From assembly GCA_013002465.1 (NCBI GenBank), contig JABDJO010000001.1, forward strand, positions 1 to 33,851: 33,851 nucleotides of DNA, written 5' to 3'. Every line of letters starts with the position of its first letter. Within the stretch, counting starts at the first letter, position 1. Source of the DNA: Silicimonas sp. Lineage in GTDB: Bacteria > Pseudomonadota > Alphaproteobacteria > Rhodobacterales > Rhodobacteraceae. The notes under the pieces were generated by a model. It worked only from the letters and a program-made list of their open reading frames with translations. It searched no databases and had not been told where the DNA came from. A program made the position numbers and the translations under genes. This document shows positions 16,269-24,815 of the stretch, piece after piece.

Positions 16269-17852
16269 TCACTCCCATTCGATGGTGCCCGGCGGTTTCG
16301 AGGTGATGTCATAGGTCACCCGGTTGATGCCCGGGACTTCGTTGATGATGCGTGTCGCGGTTTCGCCAAGAAAGTCGTGACCGAATGGGTAATAATCCGC
16401 CGTCATGCCATCAACCGACGTCACGGCGCGCAGGGCGCAGGCGTAATCGTAGGTACGTCCGTCGCCCATGACCCCCACGGCGCGCACGGGCAGAATGGCG
16501 ACGAAGGCCTGCCAGATCTCGTCATAAAGGCCGTGGCGTCGGATCTGGTCGATGTAGACGGCGTCGGCAAGGCGGAGAATGTCGAGTTTTTCGCGCGTGA
16601 TTTCGCCCGGGCAGCGGATGGCAAGGCCGGGACCGGGGAAGGGGTGGCGACCGATGAAGCTTTGCGGCAGGCCAAGCTCGCGGCCCAATGCGCGAACTTC
16701 GTCCTTGAACAACTCGCGCAAGGGTTCGACGAGTTTCAGGCCCATCTTTTCCGGCAAGCCGCCGACGTTGTGGTGCGATTTGATGGTGACCGAGGGGCCA
16801 CCCGAGAAGCTGACGCTTTCGATCACGTCGGGATAGAGCGTGCCCTGGGCCAGGAAGTCGGCGCCTTCGATCTCAAGCGCGTATTTCTGGAAGACGTCGA
16901 TGAACAGGCGCCCGATGATCTTGCGTTTCGTTTCCGGGTCGGATTGACCGTCAAGTTCGCCAAGGAACAATTCGGCTTCATCGGCGTGGATCAAGGGGAT
17001 GTTGTAGTTGTCGCGAAACATGGCGACGACCTCTTCGGCCTCGCCCAGACGCAGAAGGCCGTGATCGACAAAGACGCACGTCAACTGGTCGCCGATGGCT
17101 TCGTGGATCAAGACGGCGGCGACAGATGAATCGACACCACCCGAAAGCCCGCAGATGACCTTTCTGTCGCCGACCTTTTCACGGATTTCAGCGATGGCCT
17201 GTTCACGGTAGGCGCCCATGGTCCAGTCGCCGGTGAAGCCTGCGATCTTGACGAAATTCTCATAAAGTTTCCCGCCGCGCGGCGTGTGGTGGACCTCGGG
17301 GTGGAACTGCACGGCATAGAAGCGGCGGTCGGGGTCGGCAATGATGGCATAGGGCGCATTGGGCGAGGTGCCGAAGACCTGGAAACCGGGGGCCAGTTTC
17401 GAGACGTGGTCGCCGTGGCTCATCCAGACCTGTTCGCGGTCGTTATCGCTTTGGAACCAGCCATCAAGAAGTGCGATATGCTCGGCGGTCGGTTCGACAA
17501 ACGCGCGGCCAAACTCCGCTGTTCCGCCACCGCCCGAGATCTTGCCCCCTTCGACGGTGCCGCCCAGCATCTGCATCATGACCTGCTGGCCATAGCAGAT
17601 CCCAAGGATCGGAACGCCAAGGTTGAAGACGCTGGCCGGTGGGCGCGGGCTGTTTTCGTGGACGACGCTGGAGGGGCCGCCGGAAAAGATCACAGCCTTG
17701 GGGGCAAAGTCCGCAAGAAAGGCATCGGTGACGTTCTGAAAGGGGTGGATTTCGCAATAGACATTCAACTCGCGCAGGCGGCGGGCGATAAGCTGTGTCA
17801 CCTGGCTGCCGAAGTCGATGATGAGAAGGCGGTCGTGAGAGGCGTCTGTCAT
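16269..17852 (-). CDS. guaA: GMP synthase (glutamine-hydrolysing)
   Basis: Final step of GMP synthesis: amination of XMP using glutamine and ATP. The 527-residue length is normal. The N-terminal class I glutaminase has C86 in GICYGQQ and H184/E186 in QFHPEVHHT. The ATP pyrophosphatase domain has SGGVDS at 237-242, and the C-terminal dimerisation domain ends [22 protein letters not shown], the near-invariant GuaA tail. The start at 17852 gives [16 protein letters not shown] as expected. The gene stands alone apart from the small ABM gene downstream. Confidence 0.98.
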   Translation of the reverse strand: MTDASHDRLLIIDFGSQVTQLIARRLRELNVYCEIHPFQNVTDAFLADFAPKAVIFSGGPSSVVHENSPRPPASVFNLGVPILGICYGQQVMMQMLGGTVEGGKISGGGGTAEFGRAFVEPTAEHIALLDGWFQSDNDREQVWMSHGDHVSKLAPGFQVFGTSPNAPYAIIADPDRRFYAVQFHPEVHHTPRGGKLYENFVKIAGFTGDWTMGAYREQAIAEIREKVGDRKVICGLSGGVDSSVAAVLIHEAIGDQLTCVFVDHGLLRLGEAEEVVAMFRDNYNIPLIHADEAELFLGELDGQSDPETKRKIIGRLFIDVFQKYALEIEGADFLAQGTLYPDVIESVSFSGGPSVTIKSHHNVGGLPEKMGLKLVEPLRELFKDEVRALGRELGLPQSFIGRHPFPGPGLAIRCPGEITREKLDILRLADAVYIDQIRRHGLYDEIWQAFVAILPVRAVGVMGDGRTYDYACALRAVTSVDGMTADYYPFGHDFLGETATRIINEVPGINRVTYDITSKPPGTIEWE

Positions 17853-17950
17853 GGGCCTGCTTTAGGCAGCACGTCCCTTGGACGCAAGGCATGGCAGTGG
17901 GGCGGGGACAGAATTTCTTAAAATTCGCGATCTCATGGTAGGCTGCCAAC

Positions 17951-18322
17951 ATGGGAAGGATTGGTTTTGCTCTGGCGTTTTGTTTGTTGGCTGGGGGTGC
18001 GAAGGCACAGTGCCTGACGCCTGCAGAGGCATACGTCCTTGATGCCGGGGCCGAGGTCGATTGCGAAACCGAACCGGATGCCTGCCGGTGGACGTTCGAC
18101 CTGGGAGCGCCCGTTTCGCGGGAATTATTCGAAGTTCTGCGAGCCCGATTGGCGGAGTGTCCGAACCTGCGCGCAGCGTCGCGGGATCAGGGTGTGAACC
18201 ATCCGGATTTTTATGACGCATGGGTGTTTAGGTTTGCCAGGGAAGCATTTTCGCTTTCGATCAAGGACAAATCGGGGTTGAGACGTACTTTTGTCGTCCT
18301 GCGCCAGGTGCCCGGTGAATAG
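17951..18322 (+). CDS. Small secreted protein, unknown function
   Basis: A 123-residue protein with a signal peptide (GRIGFALAFCLLAGGAKA, likely cut before Q20). The mature part has four cysteines (21, 38, 45, 70), so two disulfides in the periplasm are possible. A phrase CRWTFDLGAPVSRELFEVLRARL is followed by a DFYDAWVFRFA segment. I recognise no family. It is divergent from guaA and about 100 nt before the MttB-family gene on the same strand; no functional link is evident. Confidence 0.6.
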   Translation: MGRIGFALAFCLLAGGAKAQCLTPAEAYVLDAGAEVDCETEPDACRWTFDLGAPVSRELFEVLRARLAECPNLRAASRDQGVNHPDFYDAWVFRFAREAFSLSIKDKSGLRRTFVVLRQVPGE

Positions 18323-18423
18323 CGCTCATGTCGGAAACGCGTCTGAACTGACGCAATTCGCCCCATGGTATCGGAATGCAACGTGTATTTCTGAAGACGG
18401 TTCGGGAGAGCGGAGCAATTTTC

Positions 18424-19965
18424 ATGACTGAAGTCAAAACACGGCGGGCACGCGGCGGCGGTGGCGCGGCACGGCGGGCAGAGCGGACCGCGGTTCGCAT
18501 CGAGGCGGCGAAATACATCGAACGCCAGGTGCCCAACCTTGAGATCATGAACCAGGAAGCACTTGAGATCATCGAGGCCAATGCGGACATTGTTCTGGAA
18601 GAGATCGGTGTCAACTTTGCCGACAATCCCGCCGCCTTGAAGCGCTGGAAAGAGGCCGGTGCGGATATCGACGGCGAACGGGTTCGGTTGCCCAAGGGAT
18701 TGGCGCGCGAACTTTGCAAGACCGCGCCTTCCAGTTTCACCCAGCACGCCCGCAATCCTGAACGAAACGTCGTCATCGGTGGCGACAATCTGGTGCTGGC
18801 CCCGGTCTATGGCCCGCCTTTCGTGCGCGATGTGGAGGGCGGTCGGCGCTATGCCACGATCGAGGATTTCCGGAATTTCGTGCGCCTGGGCTATATGTCG
18901 AAGTGGCTGCACCACTCGGGCGGAACGGTGTGCGAGCCGACCGATGTGGCCGTGAACGTGCGCCATCTGGATATGCTTCTGGCCCATATGACGCTGTCGG
19001 ACAAACCCTATATGGGGTCCGTGACCGAACCCGAGCGGGCCGCAGATTCGGTCGCCATGAGTGAAATTCTGTTCGGCAAGGACTTTGTTGCCGAAAACAC
19101 GGTGATGACCTCGCTTGTTAACATCAACTCGCCCCTGTCGTTCGATGCCACAATGATGGGCGCGCTTGAGGTTTATGCGGCGGCGAATCAGGCCGCGATC
19201 ATTTCGCCGTTCATTGTCGGGGGCGCCATGTCGCCGGTGTCGGTGGCAGGAACCCTGACGCAGGCCACCGCCGAAGTTCTGGCAGGCGTCGCCTATAGCC
19301 AGCTTGTGCGCCCGGGCGCGCCGGTCATTGCCGGTACCTTCGTCACCTCGATCGACATGAATTCAGGTGCGCCAACCTTCGGCACACCCGAGGCCGGGCA
19401 GATCACGCTTGGCATGGGCCAACTGGCCCGGCGCATGGGGCTTCCGTACCGGTCGGCGGGATCGTTCTGTGGCTCAAAGCTGCCCGATGCCCAAGCCGCC
19501 TATGAAACTGCCAACAGTCTCAACATCGGGCTTTTGGCTGGGGTCAATTTCATGCTGCATTCGGCAGGTTGGCTGGAAGGCGGGCTGGTCGCCAGCTTTG
19601 AAAAGTTTGTGATGGATGCCGATCAGCTTGGCGTGTTGCACGGCCTGGCTGGCGGTGTCGATGTGTCCGAGAACGGGCAAGGCATGGATGCCATCCGCGA
19701 AGTCGGACCGGGCGGACATTATCTTGGCTGCGCCCATACCCAGGCCAACTTCAAGAGCGCGTTCTGGCGTACCGACGTTCTTGACTACAAGCCCTTTGAA
19801 ACCTGGGCCGAGGAGGGCGAGCGCGACACCGCCGCCCTGGCCAGCGAGCGGGTGAAGAAGCTGCTCAGCCAGTACCAGCAGCCCGCCATCGACCCGGGCG
19901 TGCTGGAGGCGTTGAATGCTTATGTCGCCGAAAAGAAAGCGAACGCGCCGGCGGCCTTCGGCTGA
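18424..19965 (+). CDS. MttB-family corrinoid methyltransferase, non-pyrrolysine type
   Basis: A 513-residue TIM-barrel protein of the trimethylamine methyltransferase (MttB) superfamily. Such enzymes move a methyl group from a quaternary or tertiary amine to a corrinoid protein. The start TRRARGGGGAARRAERTA and later blocks such as HSGGTVCEPTDV and SPVSVAGTLTQATAE are typical of the bacterial group. The frame has no internal TAG, so there is no pyrrolysine; known non-Pyl members demethylate betaines such as glycine betaine. The region PYRSAGSFCGSKLPDA (341-356) probably matches where Pyl sits in archaeal MttB. I chose ATG 18424 (GGAG 7 nt before) over 18376. An MtbC carrier lies at 23883-24587. 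The substrate is not readable. Confidence 0.9.
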   Translation: MTEVKTRRARGGGGAARRAERTAVRIEAAKYIERQVPNLEIMNQEALEIIEANADIVLEEIGVNFADNPAALKRWKEAGADIDGERVRLPKGLARELCKTAPSSFTQHARNPERNVVIGGDNLVLAPVYGPPFVRDVEGGRRYATIEDFRNFVRLGYMSKWLHHSGGTVCEPTDVAVNVRHLDMLLAHMTLSDKPYMGSVTEPERAADSVAMSEILFGKDFVAENTVMTSLVNINSPLSFDATMMGALEVYAAANQAAIISPFIVGGAMSPVSVAGTLTQATAEVLAGVAYSQLVRPGAPVIAGTFVTSIDMNSGAPTFGTPEAGQITLGMGQLARRMGLPYRSAGSFCGSKLPDAQAAYETANSLNIGLLAGVNFMLHSAGWLEGGLVASFEKFVMDADQLGVLHGLAGGVDVSENGQGMDAIREVGPGGHYLGCAHTQANFKSAFWRTDVLDYKPFETWAEEGERDTAALASERVKKLLSQYQQPAIDPGVLEALNAYVAEKKANAPAAFG

Positions 19966-19968
19966 CGC

Positions 19969-20271
19969 TCAGGCCGCTTTGGCCTGCGGCATGCGATTGG
20001 CGGCAAGGCGGGCTTCTTCAATAAGCGCGACCAGAAGTTCGATATGCCGCGCGACCGAATACGAGGCCGCGCCTTCGCGACGGATCTGGTCGATTGCCGC
20101 TTCGTGCTCGGCCAGAAACGCGAACGCCTGTCCGGGACCTGGCGGCGTTTCGCCGGGCATCAGCCTGCGCAGACTGCGCGTTCGATTGTAATCGACCAAC
20201 CCCAAACGGGCAGCACGCACCAGAAGGCGGGGGCGGCGAAGTGATTTCAAAACAGTCTGGGGGTCGGTCAT
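19969..20271 (-). CDS. DUF6477 family protein
   Basis: A 100-residue basic, helical protein starting MTDPQTVLKSLRRPRLLVRAA, then LGLVDYNRTRSLRRLM and a C-terminal helix of Glu and Ala. It matches my memory of DUF6477, a family restricted to Rhodobacterales with no known role. ATG 20271 is chosen because GGAG lies 6 nt upstream; the longer frame to 20310 lacks a ribosome site. It is divergent from the DUF6456 gene, and its stop is 3 nt from the stop of the MttB-family gene. Confidence 0.75.
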   Translation of the reverse strand: MTDPQTVLKSLRRPRLLVRAARLGLVDYNRTRSLRRLMPGETPPGPGQAFAFLAEHEAAIDQIRREGAASYSVARHIELLVALIEEARLAANRMPQAKAA

Positions 20272-20480
20272 TGGTGGCTCCATCGGGTAATTTCCTACGT
20301 CACGATACACAACCTATGGGTGTGTTGCAGATCTTTGACCCTCTGCGTTCTGTCGAATTTTCCTTTATTTACATAGATCCTTAATCCTGAGTTCGGAAAC
20401 GTGAATTAACTTTCTCGTACCCAATGCACGTAAAGGTTGTGTTATTCAGTTGGGATTGCGCGGGAGGCGGTGGCCAGAGA
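20272..20480. promoter_or_regulatory. Divergent promoter region with an imperfect palindrome
   Basis: AT-richer DNA between the DUF6477 and DUF6456 genes. ACACAACC, TAT, GGGTGTGT (20307-20325) is an inverted repeat with one mismatch, suitable as an operator. TTAA words at 20381 and 20406 are CtrA-type half-sites but do not form a full TTAA-N7-TTAA box. Confidence 0.4.
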
Positions 20481-21611
20481 ATGTCGGCATTTGCAGGTAT
20501 GGGTGGCAACGGATCGGTTCCCGAATGGGTTCCGGAAAGCGTGTTGACCTATTTGGCGCATGTCGAAAGCGGCCGGTCCATTCGATCTCTGGCCCGAGAG
20601 GCAGGCTGTCATGCGTCGACCATATTGCGACGAGTGCGGCGGTTTGAAACGCGCCGGGACGATCTGCTGGTCGACCTGGCCTTGCGTCGGCTGAGTATCG
20701 CTGCAGCCGACAAACATAGTGAGACGATCAATTTTGGGGGACTTGTAAAGGTGTCGATGAGCGAAACTGTTGAATCCACGGGCATCCCGGGGGATGCGCA
20801 ACTGAAAAAAGTCGCACCGCGCGTATTGCGGCGGCTGAATGAAACCGGCGCCTGCCTGGCGATTGCAAGCGACATGGACAAGGCGGTGATCGCCCGGGAT
20901 ACACCGGACGGCCAGACGCTTCGCACCATGGTTGTTGAACGCGTTTATGCCGAGGCGATGGCCTTGAAGGAATGGATCACCGCGACCAGCGAGGGCCGGA
21001 TTACGCGGTATCGGATCACCTCGACCGGGCGCATGGCGTTGAAACGCTTCCTGGCCGAAGAAGAAGCCTTGCGCGTGGGCATGGGTGAGGGTGCCGATCC
21101 CTATTCCGAGCAGCACCGCGACTGGGCCAAGCGCAATGTGTCGGGCGACAAGAACAAGCGTCGCGGCATTCGCTATAACGCATCCGAAAGCCCCTTGTCG
21201 GCGCTGGCGCGGCGCAAGGACAAGGATGGCAAACCATTTCTGTCGGCGGAACTGGTGGCCGTGGGCGAGCGGTTGCGCGAGGATTTCGAACTGGCTCAGA
21301 TGGGTCCGAGGGTCACCCAGAACTGGGAGCGGTTCCTGTCGGGTGGTGCGCGGGGCGATTTCCCCGGGGGCGGCGAGGGCGGCGGGTCGCAAAGGGCGCG
21401 CGACCGGGTGGCAGCCGCGCTGAAGGACCTGGGCCCGGGTCTTGGCGATGTGGTGCTGCGGTGTTGTTGTTTTCTGGAAGGTATGGAGGCGGTCGAGCAG
21501 CGTCTGGATTGGTCCGCGCGGTCGGGAAAAATCGTGCTGCGGATCGCTTTGATGCGGTTGAAGGCGCATTATGACGAAGAACACGGCAACTGGTCACCCT
21601 TGATCGGCTGA
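20481..21611 (+). CDS. DUF6456 protein with N-terminal helix-turn-helix
   Basis: A 376-residue likely DNA-binding regulator. Residues 32-55 (RSIRSLAREAGCHASTILRR and following) form a clear helix-turn-helix. A second winged-helix-like part occurs around ITATSEGRITRYRITSTGRMAL. The C-terminal DUF6456 domain has RDRVAAALKDLGPGLGDVVL, CCFLEGMEAVEQRLDWSARS and LRIALMRLKAHYDEEHG. The family occurs in alphaproteobacteria. I chose ATG 20481; the earlier ATG at 20424 has no ribosome site and adds a poorly coding stretch. The true start could also be 20499. It is divergent from the DUF6477 gene, and I recall this pairing from other Rhodobacterales. Confidence 0.8.
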   Translation: MSAFAGMGGNGSVPEWVPESVLTYLAHVESGRSIRSLAREAGCHASTILRRVRRFETRRDDLLVDLALRRLSIAAADKHSETINFGGLVKVSMSETVESTGIPGDAQLKKVAPRVLRRLNETGACLAIASDMDKAVIARDTPDGQTLRTMVVERVYAEAMALKEWITATSEGRITRYRITSTGRMALKRFLAEEEALRVGMGEGADPYSEQHRDWAKRNVSGDKNKRRGIRYNASESPLSALARRKDKDGKPFLSAELVAVGERLREDFELAQMGPRVTQNWERFLSGGARGDFPGGGEGGGSQRARDRVAAALKDLGPGLGDVVLRCCCFLEGMEAVEQRLDWSARSGKIVLRIALMRLKAHYDEEHGNWSPLIG

Positions 21612-21715
21612 GCCTGGCGCAAAAGGCCTTTGCGAACAAAATTGTCGCGCCCCGTTTTAATTGGCGGCGCGACTTCCTATGTTAAGGGGCGTAACTTCAA
21701 GAGAGGGGCACCCCG

Positions 21716-22030
21716 ATGACAGACGAAAAGACCGAAGACAGCAATGGCAAGCGCACCTGGATCGAAGAGATCGAGGTCGCCAGCGAAGAACTTGTTGCGC
21801 GCGTCAAGCAACTGGCCGCCGACAACAAGGTCAAGCGTATCCGTGTGATCGAACCAGATGGCGATATCGCGCTGGAAATCCCGCTGACCTATGGCGCATT
21901 GGCTGGCGGCGCAGTGGTGCTGGCCGCTCCGGTTCTGGCCATTCTTGGCGCGCTCGGGGCGTTTGCTGCAAAACTCAAGATTGAGATCGTCAACGAAGAA
22001 GACACCGGCGAAAGTGATTCCGGCGCCTGA
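21716..22030 (+). CDS. DUF4342 domain-containing protein
   Basis: A 104-residue protein: a charged N-terminal helical part with WIEEIEVASEELVARVKQLA, then the strand-like NKVKRIRVIEPDGDIALEIPL, and one hydrophobic segment at about 60-85 followed by an acidic tail. This matches DUF4342, which has no assigned function. The single segment suggests membrane anchoring. GAGAGGGG lies 6-7 nt before the ATG, and a strong terminator follows, so it forms a single-gene unit or the end of the DUF6456 transcript. Confidence 0.83.
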   Translation: MTDEKTEDSNGKRTWIEEIEVASEELVARVKQLAADNKVKRIRVIEPDGDIALEIPLTYGALAGGAVVLAAPVLAILGALGAFAAKLKIEIVNEEDTGESDSGA

Positions 22031-22060
22031 CGGTTTGATCCAGAACTGACCACGTTCTGC

Positions 22061-22089
22061 AAGGCCCGGTCATTATTGCCGGGCCTTTT
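22061..22089 (+). terminator. Rho-independent terminator
   Basis: AAGGCCCGG, loop of 9 nt, CCGGGCCTT, then TTTTGTTTT. It lies about 30 nt after the DUF4342 stop and just before the convergent DUF1638 stop. Confidence 0.9.
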
Positions 22090-22093
22090 GTTT

Positions 22094-22732
22094 TCAATTC
22101 CGTTTGCCAAGCGCCAAAAGCGCGCTTTCAAGGTCGCCAAGCCCGGTGACGCGGTGTTCAAACTCCAGACCCAACCGGTCGGCGCATTCGCGCGCCTTTT
22201 CCAACAACTGAGGGTCGTCGGTCTGGGCTTGATAGACCAGTTTTTCATAATTGCCGAAATAGGCGTCGCGCAGGTCGGGGTGGCGATCCAGGCCAAGGGG
22301 TTTCCAGACAAAGGCGTCGAACTGGCGAACCAGAAAGTCGGTCAGATAGAACGACGTGAATTCGTCGTCGACATTGCCCATGAAATCGTCCGTGCCCTGA
22401 TAAAACGCATAGCAGTGCGGGCCGGGCATCATTTCGATCCCCAATTCGTCGGCGACGGCTTGCAACTGGCCACCGGTACCGCAATCGGCATAGGCCAGAA
22501 AGATGCGGTCATATTCCCTGGCGCCCGCCACGGCTTCGCGGACGGCTGGCACGATCTTTTCGGGGTGGTTGTGGAAGATCGCCGGCAGGCAATGCAGGTC
22601 GATGTGGTCGAATTGGCGGGTCACGGCAAGGATTTCACGCGCCAGTGCGCCGCAGCCAAGAACCAGGATGCGGCCCTGGCCCTTGGGTGCAAGTCCGTCG
22701 TCGCGCAACTGGTCGTCGGTTGGCAGGGTCAT
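22094..22732 (-). CDS. DUF1638 domain-containing protein
   Basis: A 212-residue protein. The DUF1638 domain shows ILVLGCGALAREILAV, LPAIFHNHPEKIVPAVREAV, IFLAYADCGTGGQL, GPHCYAFYQG and SFYLTDFLVRQFDAFVWKPL. Conserved Cys and His (in LGCGAL, FHNHP, ADCGTG, GPHC) suggest a metal or corrinoid-linked site, but no reaction is known to me. DUF1638 genes are often found next to MttB/MtbC corrinoid methyltransferases, and both families are in this neighbourhood. Its start overlaps the TetR stop by ATGA (4 bp), so it is expressed with that regulator. Confidence 0.88.
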   Translation of the reverse strand: MTLPTDDQLRDDGLAPKGQGRILVLGCGALAREILAVTRQFDHIDLHCLPAIFHNHPEKIVPAVREAVAGAREYDRIFLAYADCGTGGQLQAVADELGIEMMPGPHCYAFYQGTDDFMGNVDDEFTSFYLTDFLVRQFDAFVWKPLGLDRHPDLRDAYFGNYEKLVYQAQTDDPQLLEKARECADRLGLEFEHRVTGLGDLESALLALGKRN

Positions 22733-23304
22733 TCGGTCACTCCATACCGGTCAAGCAGGGCCTCGGCGATTTCGACCACCACGGTTTCCGCCGTTTCGCG
22801 ATCGACCTTGGCGATGTCGTAGAGGCCGATCATGGCCTCGGACCCGGTGGCTGTCGAGAGGGCGGCGATCAGCCGATTCTTCCCTTGCCCCGAGACCTTC
22901 GCACCCTTGAGCGCCTGCTTGAACATATCCACGCGCCGGGCGCCGCGACGATCACCCGACTTGCTGGTCTGCCAGGCGTCAAGGTTTCTGGCCAGAAACT
23001 GGCGAAAGGCTGCTTCGTGCCGGACGGAAAGACCGAAGATATAGCGGCTGACTGCCAGGACGCGAGCGCGCGGTGTTTCGGCCCCGTCGACAACGGTCTC
23101 ATAGGGCAGGACTTCGACCGCCAGTCCGGCTTCGGCTGCAAGAACGGTTGGGTCAGAAAAATAACGATAGGCCGTCGCCCGCGAGATCCCCTGTTCGGCG
23201 GCGGCGGCGGCCACCGTCACCGTGTCTCCACGCGCGATCAAGGCGCGGGCACCGGCCATGATCGCTTCGCGGGTTCGCGACTTCTTGTTGGTTTCGGTTG
23301 GCAT
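22729..23304 (-). CDS. TetR family regulator of the DUF1638/cupin locus
   Basis: A 191-residue regulator. The N-terminal helix-turn-helix is in TVTVAAAAAEQGISRATAYRYF, after KKSRTREAIMAGARALI. The C-terminal domain has HEAAFRQFLARNLDAW and a helical end. I chose the ATG at 23304: it gives PTETNKKSRTREAI, and a longer frame would run through the operator and the divergent cupin gene. It overlaps DUF1638 by 4 bp, and a 17-bp palindrome lies 28 nt upstream, so autoregulation and control of the cupin gene are likely. Confidence 0.9.
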   Translation of the reverse strand: MPTETNKKSRTREAIMAGARALIARGDTVTVAAAAAEQGISRATAYRYFSDPTVLAAEAGLAVEVLPYETVVDGAETPRARVLAVSRYIFGLSVRHEAAFRQFLARNLDAWQTSKSGDRRGARRVDMFKQALKGAKVSGQGKNRLIAALSTATGSEAMIGLYDIAKVDRETAETVVVEIAEALLDRYGVTE

Positions 23305-23331
23305 CGCGGGTCTCGCCAAAAATAAGACACT

Positions 23332-23348
23332 TGTCTCAAAATGAGACA
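23332..23348. promoter_or_regulatory. TetR-type operator palindrome
   Basis: TGTCTCA, AAA, TGAGACA is a perfect 7-bp inverted repeat between the divergent TetR and cupin genes. A further GACA half-site at 23326-23329 pairs with TGTC at 23332-23335, giving a second, overlapping palindrome. The position fits repression of both genes. Confidence 0.65.
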
Positions 23349-23394
23349 TATGTATCATAACCGGCAGATGAGCGAGTCGCAATGGAGGACCAAC

Positions 23395-23859
23395 ATGGCC
23401 GAAGAGAGGCCCCGTACCTACGACGTTTTGGGCAACGTTCTTAGGTTCCTGACCTTTCCATCGGAGGTCGACGGCAAGTTTTGTCTGGTCGAAGCCATTG
23501 TACCGGAAGGAATGGGCGCGCCGCCCAACCATCACGCGGGCGAAACCGAGGCGTTTTACGTGCTTGACGGCGAGGTTGGCTTTCACGTGGACGGGCGGGA
23601 CTTCGTGGCGCGGGCGGGCGATCATATCGCGATCCCGGATGGCGCGGTGCATGCCTTCAAAGGGATCGCCAGAACCTCGCGCCTGCTGATCCTGAACGCG
23701 CCGGGCGAGATGCACGACGCCTTTTTCACCGGGGTGGGGCGGCCCATGCCGGAAGGTTCTACCGAGCCGCTGCCGCCCGAGGGTCCGCCGGATGTCGAAG
23801 CCCTGTTGGCGTTTGCCGCGTCCAAGGGCATGACGGTTCTCAACCCCGAGGACGCCTGA
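23395..23859 (+). CDS. Cupin domain-containing protein
   Basis: A 154-residue single-domain cupin. Motif 1 is in NHHAGETEAFYVLDGEVGFHV (metal ligands HH and E) and motif 2 in GDHIAIPDGAVHAFKG (final His). The ligand set supports a metal-bound barrel. The ATG at 23395 is chosen because GGAGG lies 7 nt upstream; the earlier ATG at 23341 falls in the operator. Cupins of this size are dioxygenases, isomerases or binding proteins, so the role is open. It is divergent from the TetR gene and probably its target. Confidence 0.88.
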   Translation: MAEERPRTYDVLGNVLRFLTFPSEVDGKFCLVEAIVPEGMGAPPNHHAGETEAFYVLDGEVGFHVDGRDFVARAGDHIAIPDGAVHAFKGIARTSRLLILNAPGEMHDAFFTGVGRPMPEGSTEPLPPEGPPDVEALLAFAASKGMTVLNPEDA

Positions 23860-23882
23860 CACCATTGCCTAGTGGCGGCCGT

Positions 23883-24587
23883 TCAGCCGGCCGCCATCTG
23901 GTTGTGCTTGCGGGCCATGAATTCCTTGGCCGTTTCCACGGCGACGGCGGCGTCGCGGCAATAGGCATCGGCCCCGATGGCCTTGCCAAATTCCTCGTTC
24001 AGGGGCGCGCCGCCCACCAGCACGATGTAATCGTCGCGAATGCCCATCTGGACCAGCGTGTCGATCACGACCTTCATATAGGGCATGGTGGTGGTCAGAA
24101 GCGCGGACATGCCAAGGATGTCGGCATCTTCCTTCTTGATGGCATCGACATAATCTTCGACCGGGTTGTTGATGCCCAGGTCCACAACCTCGAACCCGGC
24201 ACCTTCCATCATCATCGACACAAGGTTCTTGCCGATATCGTGGATGTCGCCTTTGACGGTGCCGATCACCATCTTGCCCATGCGCGGCGCACCGGTTTCG
24301 GCCAGAAGCGGCTTCAGGATCGCCATGCCGCCCTTCATGGCGTTTGCGGCCAACAACACTTCGGGCACGAAAAGGATGCCGTCGCGAAAGTCGTCGCCGA
24401 CAATTTTCATGCCGCCCACAAGCGCTTCGGTCAGGACGCGGTAGGGTTCCCAGCCGCGTTCAAGAAGGATGTTGGTGCCTTCCTCGATCTCTTCTTTCAT
24501 ACCGTCATAGAGGTCGTCGAACATCTGAAGGCGAAGCTCTTCATCGTCGAGCTCGCTCAGGATGATGTCGTCTTCTTCGTCGGCCAT
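23883..24587 (-). CDS. MtbC-type corrinoid (B12-binding) methyltransferase carrier protein
   Basis: A 234-residue methyl carrier. An N-terminal helical cap domain (about 15-95) includes LVGGMKIVGDDFRDGILFVP. The B12-binding domain has the base-off ligand motif D-x-H-x-x-G in GDIHDIGKNLV (H116), then SALLTTTMPYM and VGGAPLNEEFGKAIGADAY, as in MtbC/MtgC. Such proteins accept methyl from an MttB-type enzyme and pass it to a second methyltransferase acting on tetrahydrofolate. An MttB gene lies at 18424-19965, a likely partner although 4 kb away. The acidic N-terminus (ADEEDDIILSELDDEEL) is a little extended. GGAG lies 8 nt before the ATG. It is convergent with the cupin gene. Confidence 0.93.
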   Translation of the reverse strand: MADEEDDIILSELDDEELRLQMFDDLYDGMKEEIEEGTNILLERGWEPYRVLTEALVGGMKIVGDDFRDGILFVPEVLLAANAMKGGMAILKPLLAETGAPRMGKMVIGTVKGDIHDIGKNLVSMMMEGAGFEVVDLGINNPVEDYVDAIKKEDADILGMSALLTTTMPYMKVVIDTLVQMGIRDDYIVLVGGAPLNEEFGKAIGADAYCRDAAVAVETAKEFMARKHNQMAAG

Positions 24588-24815
24588 TGTTGTTTACTCC
24601 GCACGATGCGCCCCTGGGTTCCCTCGATCTAGTGTGAAAACGTGTGCATATGAATGCCAAATTGCGACTTTACGATTAACAGCAGCGACTTGCGGCGGTG
24701 CGTCCACAGGTCGCACGGCCAGGATCCTTGATCCCGTGGCCGAAAGCTTCTGGTTTTTTGCGGGGAAAATGTGGCCGTTGTTGTAAATGTTCTTGTTATG
24801 TTCTATTTTAGTCGA
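24588..24815. other. Intergenic region between divergent mtbC-type and radical SAM genes
   Basis: About 230 bases that should hold both promoters. I see no riboswitch; in particular no cobalamin riboswitch box was recognised. AT-rich patches near 24640-24680 and 24790-24810 are candidate -10 regions. Confidence 0.4.

Noticed and set aside
18424..19965. Pyrrolysine-containing MttB
   Set aside because: The frame has no in-frame TAG; the gene encodes the non-Pyl type.
21618..21634. CGCAAA-AGGCC-TTTGCG hairpin after the DUF6456 gene as a terminator
   Set aside because: There is no T-run on either side; it may be chance.
24588..24815. Cobalamin riboswitch near the corrinoid protein gene
   Set aside because: No B12-box-like sequence was recognised on either strand.
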